NCBI GenBank assembly: GCA_051953655.1
Contig: JBQCIO010000142.1
Location: 1 to 11,539, forward strand
Origin: JBQCHF01 sp051953655
GTDB taxonomy: Bacteria > Actinomycetota > Actinomycetes > Motilibacterales > Motilibacteraceae
Reading direction: 5' to 3'
DNA length: 11,539 nucleotides
Shown here: positions 8,993 through 11,539 of the stretch, piece by piece
Layout of the letters: the number at the start of each line of letters is the position of its first letter
Position numbering within the stretch: position 1 is the stretch's first letter
Position numbers and translations under genes: made by a program
The notes under the pieces: model-generated
Told to the model about the DNA's origin: nothing
The model's input: the letters and a program-made list of their open reading frames with translations, nothing else
Databases searched by the model: none

Positions 8993-11539
8993 CTAGGGCA
9001 GCGGCGAGGGGCGGCCGAACAGCCAGCCCTGCCCGCGGTCGCAGCCCATGCCCCGAAGCCGCTCGGCCTGCTCCTCGGTCTCCACGCCCTCGGCCACCAC
9101 GACCAGGTCGTGGGCGTGCGCGAGGTCGACGACGGCGGCCACCAGTGCGTCGTCGCGGGCGCTGGCACCCAGCCGCTGCACGAACGACATGTCGATCTTG
9201 AGGAAGTCCAGGTCGAAGCGCTGCAGGTAGGCCAGGGCGGAGTAGCCGGTGCCGAAGTCGTCGATGCCGACCCGGCAGCCGAGCTGGCCGAGCCGGCGCA
9301 ACGCCTCGCGCACCTGGCCGCTGCCGTCGAGCAGGGTCCGCTCGGTGATCTCGATCCGCAGCCGGTCGCCGGACAGCCCGTGGCGCTCCAGGGTCTCGGC
9401 CACGACGTCGACGAAGCCGGGCTGCTCGAGGGACCGCCCGGACACGTTGACCGCCCAGGCCGTGGCCTGCGGATAGGACGGATGGCCGCCGGCCGCGAGG
9501 GCGGCGCAGACCGCGTCGACGACCCAGGCGTCGACCTCGCAGATCAGGCCGCTCTCCTCGGCCACCTCGATGAACCCGGGCGGCAGCGCCGGCGGCCCGT
9601 CGGGCTGGGCCACCCGGACCAGCGCCTCGCCGGAGCCCACCTGCCCGCTGGTCAGGTCGGCCACCGGCTGGAAGGCGATCCGCAGGGTGCCCTCGCGCAG
9701 CGCCGCCCGCACCCGGTTCTCGGCCTCCAGCCGGGAGACCGCCCGCGAGCGCAGGTCGTCGTCGAAGAGGGCCCGCCGGTCGCGGCCGCTGTCCTTGGCC
9801 CGGTAGAGCGCGAGGTCGGCCTCGCGCAGCAGGTCCTCCATGGTCCGGCCGGGGGTGGTGGCCAGCGCGAGCCCCACCGAGCCGGTGCCGACGACCACCT
9901 CGCCGCCGGGCAGCTCGTAGGGCTCGCGGAGCACCGCGAGCACCCGCTGGGCGACCGCCTCGACCTCCGCGGCCTCGTGCGCGCCCTCCACCAGCAGCAC
10001 GAACTCGTCGCCGCCCAGGCGGGCGACGGTGGTGTCCTCGCGGGTGACGGCGTCGAGCCGGCGGGCCACCTCCACCAGCAGGGCGTCGCCGGCGAGGTGC
10101 CCCAGGGAGTCGTTCACCAGCTTGAAGCGGTCCAGGTCGAGCAGCAGCAGGCCGACCACCCCGCCCTCGCGGCCCACCCGGGCCAGGGCGCGGCTGGCCC
10201 GGTCGTCGAGCAGGGAGCGGTTGGCCAGGCCGGTGAGGGAGTCGGTGAGCGCGAGCCGCTCGAGCTCGGCCTGGTACTGCCGCCGCTCGGTGACGTCGAG
10301 GCAGTGGGCGATGACGAGCTGCTCGCCGTCGATCTCGGCGCGGCTGTTGGTGACCAGCACGTCGACGAGGCTGCCGTCGCTGCGCACCAGCTGCTTCTCG
10401 TAGGAGTGCGAGCGGACCGGCCCGTCGAGCAGCCGGTCGGTGCGCGCGACGCTGGTGCGCACCTCCTCGGGATTGGTCCACAGCGCCGGCTCCTGCCCGA
10501 TCAGCTGCTCGTGGGAGTAGCCGAGCAGCCGGCAGAAGGCGTCGTTGGCCCGCACCACGCGCAGCACGCCGTCCTCGTGCCGCTTGGTCATGACCATGCC
10601 GATGGGGGCCTCGTCGAAGGCGAGCCGCAGCTCCTCGTCGCCGCGAACGGCCGCCCGGACGGAGAGCTCGCGGGCGGTGACGTCGAGGGTGGCGCCGCGC
10701 AGCCCGCGCAGGGTGCCGTCGCGCTCGTCGTAGAGCGGCGCGGTGGTGGACTGCAGGTGGACCAGCTCGCCGTCGTCGTGCCGGCGCACACGGAACACGT
10801 GCTGGTAGGGCTGCCCGGTCTCCCTCGCCCGCTGCTCGAGCTCGGCGGCGGCGGCGCGGTCGTCCGGGTGCACGTGGGCCAGCCACTGCTCCGGCGTGGG
10901 GGTCTTCCCCGGCTCGAGCCCGACCAGCCGGTGGTGCCCGTCGGACCAGGTGAGCCGGCCCGCCCGCTGGTCCCACTCCCACCAGGCGAGCCCGGTGAGA
11001 TCCTGCGCGTCGCGCAGCCGGGCGGCGGCCACCGCCATCTCCCGGCGGGCGGTCTCCTGCTCGGTGACGTCGAGGCTGGCCCCCAGGATGCGCCGCGGCG
11101 CCCCGTCGGGGCCGACCTCGACCTCGGACCAGGCGCGCACCCACCGCTCGGCGCCGTCGGCGCGCACGATGCGCAGGACGTCCCGGTAGCCGGTGCCGCG
11201 CCGGGTGGCGGCCTGGCTCTGCTCCCGGCAGCGCTCCCGGTCCTCGGGGTGGACGAAGCCGTACCAGGCCTCCGCCGTCGGCTCCACCGACCCGGGCGCG
11301 AGGCCGACCAGGGCGAACATCTCGTCCGACCAGGTCAGCCGGTCGCTGGCCAGGTCCCACTCCCACAGCGCCAGGCCGGTGAGGGCCTGCGCGGCGAGGA
11401 GCCGGCGCTGGTCCGCGGCCGCGCTCTGCTGGGCGGTCACGACGTCGGTGACGTCGGCGAAGCTGGCCACGGTGCCGGCCCGGCCGCGGCCGTCCGGCCC
11501 GGGCACCGGCACGGCGGTCACGGTGAGCCACCGCTCCTC
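8993..11539 (-). CDS. Multi-PAS GGDEF-EAL cyclic-di-GMP signalling protein (5' end outside window)
   Basis: 848 residues are visible; the frame is open to the window edge, so the N-terminus is missing. Numbering from the first visible residue: tail of a PAS domain (1-32, ending FADVTD), PAS (~55-160, WEWD and FVHPEDR), PAS (~183-290, WEWD and HVHPDDR), PAS (~300-420, APIGMVM, ending DVTERR), GGDEF (~428-590) and EAL (~605-845). The cyclase domain keeps DLDRFKLVND with GH..GD and an intact GGDEF (509-513). The product-inhibition site RxxD upstream is R-E-D-T (500-503), so it is degenerate. The phosphodiesterase domain keeps EAL (638-640), N698, E730/E733 in EITE, DDFGTGYS (760-767), K781, AEGVE (E817) and QGWLFGRP. 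Both activities could therefore be real. No membrane segment is visible. It converges on the catabolic operon and is probably unrelated to it. Confidence 0.93.
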   Translation of the reverse strand, partial: EERWLTVTAVPVPGPDGRGRAGTVASFADVTDVVTAQQSAAADQRRLLAAQALTGLALWEWDLASDRLTWSDEMFALVGLAPGSVEPTAEAWYGFVHPEDRERCREQSQAATRRGTGYRDVLRIVRADGAERWVRAWSEVEVGPDGAPRRILGASLDVTEQETARREMAVAAARLRDAQDLTGLAWWEWDQRAGRLTWSDGHHRLVGLEPGKTPTPEQWLAHVHPDDRAAAAELEQRARETGQPYQHVFRVRRHDDGELVHLQSTTAPLYDERDGTLRGLRGATLDVTARELSVRAAVRGDEELRLAFDEAPIGMVMTKRHEDGVLRVVRANDAFCRLLGYSHEQLIGQEPALWTNPEEVRTSVARTDRLLDGPVRSHSYEKQLVRSDGSLVDVLVTNSRAEIDGEQLVIAHCLDVTERRQYQAELERLALTDSLTGLANRSLLDDRASRALARVGREGGVVGLLLLDLDRFKLVNDSLGHLAGDALLVEVARRLDAVTREDTTVARLGGDEFVLLVEGAHEAAEVEAVAQRVLAVLREPYELPGGEVVVGTGSVGLALATTPGRTMEDLLREADLALYRAKDSGRDRRALFDDDLRSRAVSRLEAENRVRAALREGTLRIAFQPVADLTSGQVGSGEALVRVAQPDGPPALPPGFIEVAEESGLICEVDAWVVDAVCAALAAGGHPSYPQATAWAVNVSGRSLEQPGFVDVVAETLERHGLSGDRLRIEITERTLLDGSGQVREALRRLGQLGCRVGIDDFGTGYSALAYLQRFDLDFLKIDMSFVQRLGASARDDALVAAVVDLAHAHDLVVVAEGVETEEQAERLRGMGCDRGQGWLFGRPSPLP

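Noticed and set aside
8961..11531. Second minus-strand frame overlapping the GGDEF-EAL gene
   Set aside because: Shifted frame of Arg/Ala/Gly-rich sequence; the other frame carries all the PAS, GGDEF and EAL motifs.

Overview
The window is very GC-rich except for its first ~65 bases. Codon use, leaderless-type promoter spacing and gene families all point to a high-GC actinobacterium. The overall flavour (stacked-PAS GGDEF-EAL protein, short overlapping operon genes) would fit Geodermatophilaceae or relatives (Blastococcus, Geodermatophilus, Modestobacter), but this is an impression, not a search result.

Layout. (1) 1-180 is non-coding: a low-GC stretch with competing inverted repeats, then a hairpin that probably terminates the leftward yceI gene. 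(2) 181-732, minus strand: a cytosolic YceI-family lipocalin-like protein with a strong Shine-Dalgarno and a candidate ECF-sigma-type promoter. (3) 733-948: divergent regulatory region. Its right end carries an 11-bp-arm palindrome overlapping a TAnnnT -10 box placed for a leaderless GTG start. (4) 949-8902, plus strand: six tightly packed genes, almost all with 4-nt start/stop overlaps. They encode a carboxyltransferase subunit, a biotin carboxylase/biotin carrier subunit, AtuA, a TetR regulator, an acyl-CoA dehydrogenase and an enoyl-CoA hydratase. (5) 8903-8992: short convergent intergenic region with nested hairpins. (6) 8993-11539, minus strand: a multi-PAS GGDEF-EAL cyclic-di-GMP protein cut by the right edge.

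The six-gene operon carries much of the chemistry of leucine/isovalerate (Liu) and acyclic-terpene (Atu) degradation: oxidation of a beta-branched acyl-CoA, biotin-dependent carboxylation of the enoyl-CoA, then hydration. Its carboxylase subunits resemble the mycobacterial AccD2/AccA2 pair, which from memory also sits beside FadE, EchA and an AtuA-like protein. The substrate is not settled by the sequence. The lyase, CoA ligase and alcohol/aldehyde dehydrogenases are not in the window. The embedded TetR protein is the obvious candidate to bind the promoter palindrome.

The most unusual object is a 78-bp palindromic element (24-bp arms, one mismatch, 30-bp centre) lying in frame inside atuA, in the proline-rich linker between its two domains. 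It is lower in GC than the surrounding gene, adds exactly 26 codons and leaves the frame open. It looks like a REP/MITE-type repeat that became protein-coding, comparable in concept to the Rickettsia palindromic elements.
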